In this document: positions 42,336 through 50,211 of the stretch, one piece after another
Layout: every line of letters starts with the position of its first letter
Position numbering within the stretch: position 1 is the first letter of the stretch
Assembly: GCF_022678645.1 (NCBI RefSeq)
Contig: NZ_JALBWV010000017.1
Coordinates: 1 to 64,000 of the forward strand
Direction of reading: 5' to 3'
Origin: Saccharopolyspora soli
GTDB taxonomy: Bacteria > Actinomycetota > Actinomycetes > Mycobacteriales > Pseudonocardiaceae
Length of the DNA: 64,000 bases
The notes under the pieces: generated by a model
The model's database searches: none
What the model saw: only the letters and a program-made list of their open reading frames with translations
What the model was told of the DNA's origin: nothing
Position numbers and translations under genes: made by a program

Positions 42336-42791
42336 TCACGTGGGGGTTGGTGTGGTCTCGCTCCAGTCGTAGCGCACGTAGGTCGGTGCGCACGGGTGCG
42401 GCTGGGCGTGGAGGATCTTGAGGTGGGTCGCCACCGGCGGATGCATTTCGAGCCCGTCCAGCGCGTTCAGCGGTACGAGTTCCGGACGCAGGCCGTCTTC
42501 GCTGGAGCGGGGTTGGCCAGCCGGTCGTTCGGGCGAGCGGAACACCAGGTCGATGAGGCGTTCGTGGTGCGGGTGCACCGTTTCGACGATGAGCGCACAG
42601 GTGCCGGGGTCGATGAGCATGCCGGTTTCTTCGCGCAACTCGCGGTGCACGCAAGCGAGCAGATCTTCTCCGGGACGCGGCGTGCCGCCGGGCAGCGCCC
42701 AGTCGTTCTGGTCGCGGCGTCGTAGCAGCAGCACGCGGTCGTTGAAGAACACCACTACCGAGCAGCGCAGCATGACTTGGATGTGGGACAT
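42336..42791 (-). CDS. Nudix hydrolase
   Basis: A 151-aa Nudix protein. The Nudix box is complete: GGTPRPGEDLLACVHRELRE then ETGM (GX5EX7REXXEEXGX pattern). It is preceded by VLLLRRRDQNDWALPGG. Such enzymes hydrolyse nucleoside diphosphates linked to other moieties. ATG at 42791 has GGAGGG upstream; the frame continues to 42959 without family sequence. It is divergent from the fluC operon across 254 bases. Confidence 0.9.
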   Translation of the reverse strand: MSHIQVMLRCSVVVFFNDRVLLLRRRDQNDWALPGGTPRPGEDLLACVHRELREETGMLIDPGTCALIVETVHPHHERLIDLVFRSPERPAGQPRSSEDGLRPELVPLNALDGLEMHPPVATHLKILHAQPHPCAPTYVRYDWSETTPTPT

Positions 42792-42944
42792 CGTCCGGCC
42801 CTCCGCGGGCTGGCGAGCTTTATCGCCGGATCCACTGTCCCGCTGCCGACGGTGCAGGGCAAGGGCCTTCCTGGCACGTGGACCGAGATGGTCCTGCCCA
42901 CAATCGCGTCGGCGGCGGACGTCATGGCCGGTAGGCTGGAGTCC

Positions 42945-43039
42945 GGTGGTGGGGCTCACCGATCCGCGCAGCGGAGAACCGCGGTATTGCCGCCAACAGT
43001 CCCTACTCGACCTGACCGATGTCGGGCTGCGGTAGGGAG
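42945..43039 (+). promoter_or_regulatory. Probable fluoride-responsive RNA leader of fluC operon
   Basis: The segment starts with GGTGGTGGGGCTCACC (42945-42960), close to the GGNGATGGNGTTCNCC start of fluoride (crcB) riboswitches, followed by a small stem TCCGC-GCA-GCGGA (42963-42975). GGGGCT (42951-42956) can pair with AGTCCC (42998-43003) as the pseudoknot. The same CCC also belongs to CCCTAC (43001-43006), which can instead pair with GTAGGG (43032-43037) over an inner stem CCTGAC/GTCGGG. That alternative hides the AGGGAG ribosome site (43034-43039) of the first fluC gene. The GAUG core is degenerate (GGTG), so this is likely but not certain. Confidence 0.6.
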
Positions 43040-43045
43040 ACGCGC

Positions 43046-43537
43046 GTGACCAGTGATGCCGAAGTTGCCGGACCCATCGACCCGGACGTGGATCTCCGCG
43101 TGAACGCCCAGCGGCGCGAACTCGTTCGCAACCACCTGCCGGTGCTCGGAGTCATCTCGCTCGGCGGTGGCCTCGGTGCGCTCGCCCGCTACGGGATCTC
43201 CCAGCTCCTGCCGACCGCACCGGGCCACTTTCCGTGGGCCACGTTCTGGACCAACGTCCTCGGCTGTTTCCTCATCGGCGTGCTGATGGTCCTGATCATC
43301 GACGTGTGGCCCGCGCACCGGTTGCTGCGGCCGTTCATCGGGGTCGGATTCCTCGGTGGATTCACCACGTTCTCCACCTACGCCGTCGAATTCCACGGGC
43401 TGCTGCGACCCGGCTCGGTCGGCATCGCCTCCGGCTACCTCGCCGGAACCCTGCTCGGGGCACTGCTCGCCGTGATCCTCGGCGTCTGGCTGACCCGGTG
43501 GGCTACTCGCCGCCCGGCAGGAGGTGATCGGGAATGA
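43046..43537 (+). CDS. fluC: Fluoride efflux transporter FluC subunit 1
   Basis: FluC/CrcB-family channel subunit of 163 aa with four helices. Signatures are [30 protein letters not shown] and [15 protein letters not shown]; the last contains the Phe-Ser-Thr segment that lines the fluoride path. An N-terminal extension of about 35 charged residues precedes the first helix. GTG at 43046 is 6 bases after AGGGAG. The gene is coupled to a DUF190 gene and to a second fluC gene, which suggests a heterodimeric channel that exports F-. Confidence 0.92.
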   Translation: MTSDAEVAGPIDPDVDLRVNAQRRELVRNHLPVLGVISLGGGLGALARYGISQLLPTAPGHFPWATFWTNVLGCFLIGVLMVLIIDVWPAHRLLRPFIGVGFLGGFTTFSTYAVEFHGLLRPGSVGIASGYLAGTLLGALLAVILGVWLTRWATRRPAGGDRE

Positions 43538-43875
43538 AGCACGCCAGCTCCGCGACGCGGTTGTCGATCTTCATCGGCGCGGACGACACCTGGCACCACA
43601 AGCCGCTCTACCACGAGATCGTCCGGCGAGCCCGAGAAGCGGGTCTTGCCGGGGCCACCGTGCTGCGCGGCAGCGAAGGCTACGGAACCCACTCGATGGT
43701 GCACACGAATCGGCTGCTCGACCTCGCCGAGAGCCTGCCCATCCTGGTGGTCATCGTCGATGCCGACGACCGCATCCGCGCCTTCCTGCCCGAACTCGAC
43801 GAACTCGTCAGCGAGGGCACCGTGCTGCTCGATGAGGTCCACGCCATCCGCTACACGAGGAGTCGCCCGTCGTGA
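43534..43875 (+). CDS. DUF190 (PII-like) protein
   Basis: A 113-aa DUF190 protein with a PII-like ferredoxin fold: [20 protein letters not shown] and a central [20 protein letters not shown] part. DUF190 genes are often placed between fluC genes; the role is unclear. ATG at 43534 overlaps the previous stop (ATGA) and GAGGTG lies just upstream. Its stop overlaps the second fluC (GTGA). Confidence 0.9.
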   Translation: MKHASSATRLSIFIGADDTWHHKPLYHEIVRRAREAGLAGATVLRGSEGYGTHSMVHTNRLLDLAESLPILVVIVDADDRIRAFLPELDELVSEGTVLLDEVHAIRYTRSRPS

Positions 43876-44246
43876 CCGCTGTGCTCGTCTTCGTCGGGGC
43901 GGTGATCGGCGCGCCTTTGCGCTACCTCACCGACCGAGCGGTGCAACGCCGCCACGACAGCGTGTTCCCCTGGGGAACCCTCATGGTCAACCTCGCCGGT
44001 TCGCTGCTGCTCGGCTGCCTCGCCGGGGCCGGAACGGCGCTGCCCGAACCCGCGATGGCGCTGATCGGCGTCGGCTTCTGCGGAGCCCTGACCACCTACA
44101 GCACCTTCAGCTACGAAACCCTCCGCCTGGTCGAAGAACACGCGTACTTCTACGCGGTCCTGAACGTGGTGGTCAGCGTCATCGCGGCGGTCGGCGCGGC
44201 GTTCCTGGGCTTCACCGCCGTGCACGCCCTGGTCGGCTTCAGCTAG
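43872..44246 (+). CDS. fluC: Fluoride efflux transporter FluC subunit 2
   Basis: The second FluC subunit, 124 aa, four helices with no extension. Signatures are [31 protein letters not shown] and [18 protein letters not shown] start in a GTGA overlap with DUF190. It pairs with subunit 1, each contributing half of a dual-topology assembly. Confidence 0.92.
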   Translation: MTAVLVFVGAVIGAPLRYLTDRAVQRRHDSVFPWGTLMVNLAGSLLLGCLAGAGTALPEPAMALIGVGFCGALTTYSTFSYETLRLVEEHAYFYAVLNVVVSVIAAVGAAFLGFTAVHALVGFS

Positions 44247-44277
44247 TGGATTGCGTTGCGAGCGGCGAAATCCTTGC

Positions 44278-44763
44278 CTACTCGGAGCCGGGTGCGGCCA
44301 GTGCGGCGAACCGGGCAAGGGTGTCTTCCCAGCCGCCGGGCGAGTCGAAGATCGCGCGGAACGCCTCGGCCTGATCGCCGTAGCGCTCCAGGTGGCGGTG
44401 CCGAAGGTCCAGGCGGGTGCGTCCGGGCGACACCTCGGTGAAGGTCACCTCGACTTCCGTTTCCAGGTCCGGGTCGAACTGCCACTGCGCGCTGATCTGC
44501 CAGAGCAGCACCACCCCGCGCGGTGGCTCCCACACCGCCACCCGCCCCCAGTCGCATTCGGAGCCGTCCACGCCCCGCTCGAACCAGCGCCCGCCGACTC
44601 GGGGTTCGACGACGACCTCCGCGAGGTCGGCGGCGCCGATGGAATGCTCCGCTGGCCAGAACTCGGTCATCCGGGCGGTGAACAGTTCGAACGTCGGCTC
44701 GGGGCTCAGCGGTACGGTCACGGACCGGCGAACGTCGATCTCCGCGGTGGATTCGGTACTCAC
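44278..44763 (-). CDS. SRPBCC/AHSA1-domain protein
   Basis: A 161-aa START/SRPBCC protein related to the AHSA1 group: TRM-like helix TFELFTARMTEFWPAEHS, VGGRWFERG, LLWQIS and FTEVSPGRTRLDL. It is paired with an ArsR gene on the same strand (2 bases apart), a very common pairing in Actinobacteria. GTG at 44763 has GAGGAG upstream. Ligand unknown. Confidence 0.88.
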   Translation of the reverse strand: MSTESTAEIDVRRSVTVPLSPEPTFELFTARMTEFWPAEHSIGAADLAEVVVEPRVGGRWFERGVDGSECDWGRVAVWEPPRGVVLLWQISAQWQFDPDLETEVEVTFTEVSPGRTRLDLRHRHLERYGDQAEAFRAIFDSPGGWEDTLARFAALAAPGSE

Positions 44764-44765
44764 GT

Positions 44766-45110
44766 TCAGTGCTCCTCACGCTCGGCACGACCCGGTCGTG
44801 CGTCGGCCTCGGCGGCGGCGAGGATCGCGAAGTTGTCCAACGCGGTTACCCAGAACTGGTCGAGGTATTCGCGCACCACCCGCAACCCCGAGGGGTTGAT
44901 CCGGTACAGCCGTCGCGTGCCAGCCGCGGCCTCGACGACCAATTCGGCCTCCTTGAGCACGCGCAGGTGCTGCGACACCGCAGGGCGCGAGATCGGTAGC
45001 CGATCGGCCAACACCCCGACCGCCAGCGGCCCGTCCACCAGCCGTTCCAAGATCGACCGCCGGTTCGCATCACCCAACGCGTCGAGCACAACCGCAGCAG
45101 AGGGAGCCAT
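44766..45110 (-). CDS. ArsR-family regulator
   Basis: ArsR-type repressor of 114 aa with HTH ISRPAVSQHLRVLKEAELV at about residues 38-57. It lacks the metal-binding CVC motif of ArsR/SmtB metal sensors, so the inducer is probably not a metal. ATG at 45110 gives the typical N-terminus. It is divergent from a BASS-family exporter over a 22-bp inverted repeat at 45112-45167, which is probably its operator. Confidence 0.88.
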   Translation of the reverse strand: MAPSAAVVLDALGDANRRSILERLVDGPLAVGVLADRLPISRPAVSQHLRVLKEAELVVEAAAGTRRLYRINPSGLRVVREYLDQFWVTALDNFAILAAAEADARPGRAEREEH

Positions 45111-45111
45111 A

Positions 45112-45167
45112 TCGGTAAGTCTGGACGAACGGTAAGCCCACGTCAACCGTTCGTCCAAACTTACCGA
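45112..45167. promoter_or_regulatory. 22-bp inverted repeat in ArsR/BASS divergent region
   Basis: Left arm 45112-45133 starts TCGGTAAGTCTGGACGAACG and right arm 45146-45167 is its complement with one mismatch in 22. The 12-base gap would put the halves about one and a half turns apart. It begins directly after the ArsR start and ends 3 bases before the divergent ATG, so a bound ArsR would block both genes. Confidence 0.75.
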
Positions 45168-45169
45168 AT

Positions 45170-46186
45170 ATGCTCATGGCCGTCAGGCGGGCGGAGTACG
45201 AGGACAGGGCGTTGGCGCAGCAGTCGAGGGGCTTGGTCGCCGGGATGCAGCGGCATCAGGTCGTGGTGTACGTGGCGGCGATCGCGCTCGGGGTGCTGCT
45301 GGGGTGGACGGTTCCCGGTGCGGGGTCCGGGCTGGAGCAGGCGATCAACCCGGTCCTGGGTGCCCTGCTGTACGTGACATTCCTCCAGGTGCCCGCTCGC
45401 GAGCTGGCGCACTCGCTGCGGGATGGGCGTTTCCTGGCGGCCACGCTCGTGGTGAACTTCCTGGTCGTGCCGGTGGTCGTCGCCGCGATCTTCGCTTTCC
45501 TGCCGGACGACCGGGCGATCCAGGTCGGCGTGCTGCTGGTGCTGCTGACCCCGTGCGTGGACTACGTGATCGTCTTCAGCGGACTGGCTGGTGGCAGCAG
45601 TCAACGGCTGCTGGCCGCCACGCCGTTGCTGTTGCTGGTCCAAATGCTGCTGCTGCCGCTGTTCCTGCTGATCTTCCTCGGTCCGGGGTTGGCCGAAGTG
45701 GTCGAGGTCGGTCCGTTCCTGCACGCCTTCCTCGTGCTGATCGTCATCCCGTTGGCGCTGGCCTGGGGCACCCAGGCGTGGGCCGCTCGGCAGCGCGCCG
45801 TGACGGCGGTGGTCGAGGCGTTCGGAACGGCGATGGTGCCGCTGATGGCCGTCACGCTGCTGGTCGTGGTCGCCTCGCAAGTGCCGAAGCTGGGCGGAAA
45901 CGTCGTACGGGTTGCCGTGGTGGTGCCCGGTTACGTCGTTTTCCTGATCGCGATGGCCTTCGCCGGGCTGGCCGTGGCGCGCGCGTTCGGTCTGGACACC
46001 GGGCCGGGCCGAGCCGTGGTGTTCACCGGAGCCACCCGCAACTCGCTCGTCGTGCTGCCGCTCGCCCTGGCCTTGCCGGACGCGCTGGGCCTCGCGGCGG
46101 CGGTCGTGGTGACGCAAACCCTTGTCGAGGTCGTGGGCATGGTGCTGTACGTGCGGCTGGTGCCCGAGTTGCTGCCGGACCGCTGA
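45170..46186 (+). CDS. BASS/ACR3-like family transporter
   Basis: Bile acid:Na+ symporter-superfamily protein of 338 aa with about ten helices. The core shows NPVLGALLYVTFLQVP, VLLTPCVDYVIVFSGLAGG (Cys and Asp near the transport centre) and VFTGATRNSLVVLPLAL. Proteins of this subgroup are often called arsenic resistance proteins, but the ArsR partner lacks metal-binding cysteines, so the substrate may be organic. ATG at 45170 (second ATG at 45176) begins right after the operator, with no RBS; leaderless translation is possible. Confidence 0.82.
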   Translation: MLMAVRRAEYEDRALAQQSRGLVAGMQRHQVVVYVAAIALGVLLGWTVPGAGSGLEQAINPVLGALLYVTFLQVPARELAHSLRDGRFLAATLVVNFLVVPVVVAAIFAFLPDDRAIQVGVLLVLLTPCVDYVIVFSGLAGGSSQRLLAATPLLLLVQMLLLPLFLLIFLGPGLAEVVEVGPFLHAFLVLIVIPLALAWGTQAWAARQRAVTAVVEAFGTAMVPLMAVTLLVVVASQVPKLGGNVVRVAVVVPGYVVFLIAMAFAGLAVARAFGLDTGPGRAVVFTGATRNSLVVLPLALALPDALGLAAAVVVTQTLVEVVGMVLYVRLVPELLPDR

Positions 46187-46191
46187 CCTGG

Positions 46192-47463
46192 TCAGCCGAT
46201 GAACTGGTCGTAGAGCAGGTACGCGTTGAGCCCGATGATCACGGTCGCGATCAGGGTCATGAGCCGGGTCAGCCAGCGGGGGTTGGCGAAGGTTCCCATC
46301 ACCGCCGGATCACGGGTGATCAGCAGCAGCGGGATCAGGGCGAACGGAATGCCGAAGCTGAGCATCACCTGGCTGAAGTTGAGCGCATCGGTCGGATTCA
46401 CGCCGATGGCGACCACGACCAGCGCGGGCAACATGGTGATCAGCCGACGCAGCAGCAGCGGGATCCGGAAGTTGAGGAACCCGGCCATCACCACTTGACC
46501 GGCGTAGGTGCCGACGCTGGAGGAGGAGACGCCCGAGGCCAGCAGCGCCGCGGCGAACACCAGCGCCGCGGCACCTCCGGCGAGCGTCGCCAGCCCGGTG
46601 TGGGCTTCCTCGATGCCGCCGATGGCGGTGTGTCCGCTGCCGTGGAACAGCTTGGCGGCGACCACGAGCATCGACAGGTTGATGATCCCGGCCAGGCCGA
46701 GTGCGACGATCACGTCCCAGCGTTCGAAGCGCAGGACCTTGCGGCGCTCGTCATCGGTGGAGCAGGCGACGCGGCGGCTGGTGAGTGCGGAGTGCAAGTA
46801 CACGACGTGCGGCATCACGGTGGCGCCGATGATGCCGACCGCCAAGTAGGCGCTGCCGCTCGGCAGGCTGGGCACCAGCCCGGTCAGGGCTTGGCTGGGG
46901 GAGGGTCCGATGGAGAACAGTTCGTAGCTGAACCCGCCGATGATCAGCCCCAACATCGCCGCTATCGCGCGTTCGAAGGCGCGGTAACCGCGGGTTTGCA
47001 GGCCCAGCACCACGAACGCGACGACTGCGGTGATCAGGGCGGCTGGCAGCATCGGGATGCCGAACAGCAGGTAAAGACCCAGTGCGGCGCCGATGAACTC
47101 GGCGAGGTCGGTGGCCATCGCGACGATTTCGGCCTGGAACCACAACGCCCAGCGCACCGGAGCGCGGTAGCGGGTCCGGCACGCTTCGGGGAGCGTCCGG
47201 CCGGTGACGATGCCGATCTTCGCGGAGAGGAACTGCACGGGCATCGCCATCAGGTTCGCCAGCACGACGACCCACACGAGCGCGTAGCCGAATTCGGCGC
47301 CAGCGCTGATGTTGGTGGCGAAGTTGCCGGGGTCCACGTAGGCGATCGCGGCGACGAACGCGGGCCCGAGCATGGCGACCGTGCCGCGAACCCGCCCACG
47401 GGCGAGCACCTGGCCGATCGGAACAGGGGCGGCTTCCTCGACGTACCGCTCGGGCGCCCTCAA
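46192..47463 (-). CDS. mntH: Nramp-family divalent metal (Mn2+) transporter
   Basis: Nramp protein of about 423 aa with 11 helices. The substrate motif DPGN is in YVDPGNFATNIS and the helix-6 motif MPH in VMPHVVYLHSALT; both are needed for Mn2+/Fe2+ binding. No start fits perfectly: TTG at 47463 gives the family N-terminus and overlaps the stop of a short upstream frame (47460-47525). A dyad TTTACGG-TAAC-CCGAAAA lies upstream at 47529-47546. It imports Mn2+ with proton coupling. Confidence 0.9.
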   Translation of the reverse strand: MRAPERYVEEAAPVPIGQVLARGRVRGTVAMLGPAFVAAIAYVDPGNFATNISAGAEFGYALVWVVVLANLMAMPVQFLSAKIGIVTGRTLPEACRTRYRAPVRWALWFQAEIVAMATDLAEFIGAALGLYLLFGIPMLPAALITAVVAFVVLGLQTRGYRAFERAIAAMLGLIIGGFSYELFSIGPSPSQALTGLVPSLPSGSAYLAVGIIGATVMPHVVYLHSALTSRRVACSTDDERRKVLRFERWDVIVALGLAGIINLSMLVVAAKLFHGSGHTAIGGIEEAHTGLATLAGGAAALVFAAALLASGVSSSSVGTYAGQVVMAGFLNFRIPLLLRRLITMLPALVVVAIGVNPTDALNFSQVMLSFGIPFALIPLLLITRDPAVMGTFANPRWLTRLMTLIATVIIGLNAYLLYDQFIG

Positions 47464-47525
47464 CGGCCCGCCCCGACGACAGCGGCCAACTCGGCGATGC
47501 GAGGCTCTTTCGCGTCGACAATCAC
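47460..47525 (-). CDS. Short frame coupled to mntH (possible leader)
   Basis: A 21-codon frame starts with GTG at 47525 and ends in TGA overlapping the TTG start of mntH (TTGA). It would encode a peptide with EPRIAELAAVVGAG. It may be a leader that couples ribosomes to mntH, or mntH may simply use a different start. Weak evidence; no known family. Confidence 0.3.
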   Translation of the reverse strand: MIVDAKEPRIAELAAVVGAGR

Positions 47526-47528
47526 CGC

Positions 47529-47546
47529 TTTACGGTAACCCGAAAA
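47529..47546. promoter_or_regulatory. Dyad upstream of mntH, possible metal-regulator box
   Basis: TTTACGG-TAAC-CCGAAAA is an imperfect dyad (6 of 7 arm positions match) in an AT-richer stretch upstream of mntH. It may be bound by an MntR or IdeR-like regulator. The consensus cannot be confirmed from one site. Confidence 0.35.
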
Positions 47547-47590
47547 ATGCTTTTCTCACAGAGGAACTACTGGTGGTGATCGACACTGCG

Positions 47591-48055
47591 CTACGCGTGT
47601 ACGGAGCGTCGGGCGGCCAGGCGGGCGTCGATCGACCAGGCGCCAGCGCCGACCAGCAGGAGGAAGACCGAGCCGAACAGCTGGCTGAGTTCGCTGCGGG
47701 CTTCGTGCAGGTAGTCCCAGACGCCGTCGTGCAGCAGGATCGGGACCTTGGTGAAGATCTCCGCCCCGATCATGTTGATGATCATCGGAATTGCCGCCAG
47801 CCGGGTGGCCAGCCCGATGATGAGCAGAACGCCGCAGCCGATCTCGAACACGCCGTCGAGGTAGGCGAAGAACTCGGGAGCTGGCAGTGGGGTCTGCTTG
47901 GCGAACCGGCCGGGGCCGAGCTCGCCGGGGAAGAGGAACTTCTGGATGCCTTCCGACAGGAAGATCCCGCCTACCACGATTCGGATGAGGATCACGGCCG
48001 CAGGCGCCGTGGTGGCCAGCAGCGGGACGCGCTTGGCAGGCGTCGGGGTGGTCAT
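47591..48055 (-). CDS. DoxX-family membrane protein
   Basis: A 154-aa DoxX protein with four helices. The characteristic GGIFLSEGIQKFLFPGELGPGRF pattern (in parts: IFLSEGIQKF, FPGELG) is followed by VFEIGCGVLLIIGLATRLAA. DoxX proteins are associated with respiratory or redox complexes; function here unknown. ATG at 48055 has GAGGAGGAA upstream. It stands alone. Confidence 0.9.
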   Translation of the reverse strand: MTTPTPAKRVPLLATTAPAAVILIRIVVGGIFLSEGIQKFLFPGELGPGRFAKQTPLPAPEFFAYLDGVFEIGCGVLLIIGLATRLAAIPMIINMIGAEIFTKVPILLHDGVWDYLHEARSELSQLFGSVFLLLVGAGAWSIDARLAARRSVHA

Positions 48056-48060
48056 CGTTC

Positions 48061-48308
48061 CTCCTCGCCGGATGGCTGCGGGTGGAGTCCGTACCAGTAA
48101 GCGCGCTACCGCAACCTGGTGCAGCACGGGACAACCCGGACCGGCATCGCAGCCACGCTCGCGGAGCTGGCAACACACGTCGGAGGCCAAGGATTTCCTG
48201 ACCCGCAGCTGCCGGGCGTGGGGCGACGCCCACGCGGCCGCAGGTGGCACGCCAGCCGAAGTCGCCGCAGCGGTGGAGAACACGACGAAGTTCTACGTGC
48301 CCAACTGA
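48061..48308 (+). pseudogene. Possible remnant of an unidentified gene
   Basis: No complete gene fits this 250-base stretch. On the plus strand a protein-like C-terminus ends at 48308 (RAWGDAHAAAGGTPAEVAAA then VENTTKFYVPN and stop), resembling the last helix of hydrolase families that end in a similar AEVAAAT..N..FY pattern, but no upstream domain is intact. It may be a decayed gene whose 5' part is lost. Low confidence. Confidence 0.3.
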
Positions 48309-48311
48309 CCG

Positions 48312-48357
48312 GTCGTGAGCGGTAATGGTCGCCATGGCGGCCGCAGCCACTCACGAC
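48312..48357. repeat. Dispersed palindrome, family A (copy 6)
   Basis: Arms GTCGTGAGCGG and CCACTCACGAC (one mismatch) with a central GGTCGCCATGGCGGCC segment. It follows the last gene of the sugar ABC operon (ending at 48360) on its 3' side. Confidence 0.78.
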
Positions 48358-48359
48358 GG

Positions 48360-49277
48360 CTACTTCATGCCGGTGGTGGCTATGCCTTTCACGAGGTACT
48401 TCTGTCCGAACAGGAAGATCAGGAAGATCGGGATCAGGGACACCACGGACATCGCGAACAGCGCGCCCCACGAACTGTCCGCCGTCGCGTCGACGAAGGT
48501 GCGCAGCGCCACCGGCACCGTGTACATGTCCGGATCGGTCAGGAAGATGAGCTGGCTGAAGAAGTCGTTCCAGGTCCAGATGAAGGTGAAGATCGCCGTG
48601 GTGGCCAGTGCCGGGGTGGACAGCGGCAGCATGATCCGCAGGTAGATCCGGCCGTGTCCGGCGCCGTCGATGTGCGCCGCTTCGGTCAGCTCACGGGGGA
48701 TGCCCCGGAAGAACTGCACCATCAGGAAGATGAAGAAGGCGTCCGTGGCCAGCATCTTCGGCACGACCAGCGGCAGGTAGGTGTTGATCCACTCCAGCTG
48801 CGAGAACAGCACGTACTGCGGCACGATCACCACGTGGATCGGCAACATGATCGACATCAGCATGACCGCGAACCACAGCTTGCGGCCCCGGAAGTTGAGG
48901 CGGGCGAACGCGTATGCGGCCATCGAGCAGGACACCAGGTTCCCGAGCACCGCGCCCGCCACGATGATGACCGAGTTCATCAGGTAGTGCGTGAACGGGT
49001 GCGACAGCGCGTTCCAGCCGACCGCGTAGTTGCCGAGATCGAGCTGGCCGGGGATCAGCGACGGGTCGCGGAAGATCAGCGCGTTCGGCTTGATGGAGCT
49101 GGCGATCATCCACAGCAGCGGGTAGAGCATCACGAGCGCCGCCGCGATCAGGAAGGCGTGCTTCGCGATCCGGCGCAACCGGCCCGGCCACCTCCGCCGT
49201 CGGTGCTGCGCTGGTGCGTGCGGCGTGGCGTGCGATGCCGGTCGTGGCTTCGTGCTCACCAGATCGTGTTCAGTCAT
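48360..49277 (-). CDS. Carbohydrate ABC permease, MalG-type
   Basis: Permease of 305 aa with six helices; the N-terminal tail (about 35 residues) is basic. The EAA-type loop is LTEAAHIDGAGHGRIYLRIM (in parts EAAHIDGAG) and the conserved LPLSTPALAT follows. It partners with the MalF-type permease, whose gene overlaps its start by 8 bases. ATG at 49277 is chosen. The operon ends here. Confidence 0.92.
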   Translation of the reverse strand: MTEHDLVSTKPRPASHATPHAPAQHRRRRWPGRLRRIAKHAFLIAAALVMLYPLLWMIASSIKPNALIFRDPSLIPGQLDLGNYAVGWNALSHPFTHYLMNSVIIVAGAVLGNLVSCSMAAYAFARLNFRGRKLWFAVMLMSIMLPIHVVIVPQYVLFSQLEWINTYLPLVVPKMLATDAFFIFLMVQFFRGIPRELTEAAHIDGAGHGRIYLRIMLPLSTPALATTAIFTFIWTWNDFFSQLIFLTDPDMYTVPVALRTFVDATADSSWGALFAMSVVSLIPIFLIFLFGQKYLVKGIATTGMK

Positions 49278-50211
49278 CGTAGAAGACCCAGTACTTCGAG
49301 AGGCGGAAGTTGATGGCGGTGAACGCCGCGATGATCACCAGCAGCAGCCAGGCCATCGCGGACGCGTAGCCCATGTGCAGGTTGGTGAAGCCCTCCTCGT
49401 AGAGGCACAGCGTGTAGAACAAGGTCGAGTCCACCGGCCCGCCGGTGCCTCCGCTGACGACGAACGCCTGCGTGAACGACTGGAACGCGTGGATGATCTG
49501 CAGCACGAGGTTGAAGAAGATGATCGGGGTCAGCAGCGGGACCGTGATGCTGCGGAACTGCCGGATCTTGCCCGCCCCGTCGATCGCCGCGGCCTCGTAG
49601 CAGGATTCCGGGATCTGCCGCAGCCCGGCCAGGAAGATGACCATCGGCGAGCCGAACGTCCACACGTTGAGCACGACCAACGTGCCGAGCGCGAAGTCCG
49701 GGTGCGAGATCCAGCCCACGCCCTGGATGCCGAACCAGGACAGGACCTGGTTGATCAGACCGGAGTTGCCGAAGATCTGCCGCCACAGGATCGCGATCGC
49801 GACGCTGGCACCCAGCAGCGAGGGCAGGTAGAACGCCGAGCGGTAGATGGCCAGGCCGCGCAATCCGCGGTCGAGGAACAGCGCGAGCGCCAACGCCGCC
49901 GCGAGTTGCAGCGGCACGGACACGAAGACGTAGGTGAACGTGACCCGCAGCGAGGTGAGCAGCCGCTCGTCGCCGAGCATCTTGAGGTAGTTGTCCAAGC
50001 CGGTCCACTCCGGCGGATCCAGCAGGCTGTAGTCCGTGAACGACAGGTACAGCGAAGCGGCCATCGGCCCGATGGTGATCAGGCCGAGCCCGACGAACCA
50101 CGGTGCGAGGAAGAACGCTGCGGCCTTGTTGTCCCCGCGCTCGGCGGGACTGCGCCTCGCTCGGACGCCCTTGGTGCGGCGGAGGCTCGCGAGCTCACCG
50201 ACCACCGACAT
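49270..50211 (-). CDS. Carbohydrate ABC permease, MalF-type
   Basis: Permease of 313 aa with six helices; the EAA loop is CYEAAAIDGAGKIRQFRSITV (in parts YEAAAIDGAG) and SITVPLLTPI follows. The extracytoplasmic loop YSLLDPPEWTGLDNYLKML is typical of MalF/UgpA. ATG at 50211 has GAGGAGG upstream and overlaps the oxidoreductase gene by 17 bases. The frame stays open to 50487 only as a shadow. Confidence 0.92.
   Translation of the reverse strand: MSVVGELASLRRTKGVRARRSPAERGDNKAAAFFLAPWFVGLGLITIGPMAASLYLSFTDYSLLDPPEWTGLDNYLKMLGDERLLTSLRVTFTYVFVSVPLQLAAALALALFLDRGLRGLAIYRSAFYLPSLLGASVAIAILWRQIFGNSGLINQVLSWFGIQGVGWISHPDFALGTLVVLNVWTFGSPMVIFLAGLRQIPESCYEAAAIDGAGKIRQFRSITVPLLTPIIFFNLVLQIIHAFQSFTQAFVVSGGTGGPVDSTLFYTLCLYEEGFTNLHMGYASAMAWLLLVIIAAFTAINFRLSKYWVFYDD

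Noticed and set aside
43001-43037. The CCCTAC/GTAGGG stem as a plain rho-independent terminator
   Set aside because: It lacks a T-run, overlaps the fluC RBS and the start lies 9 bases behind it, so translation control is more plausible.
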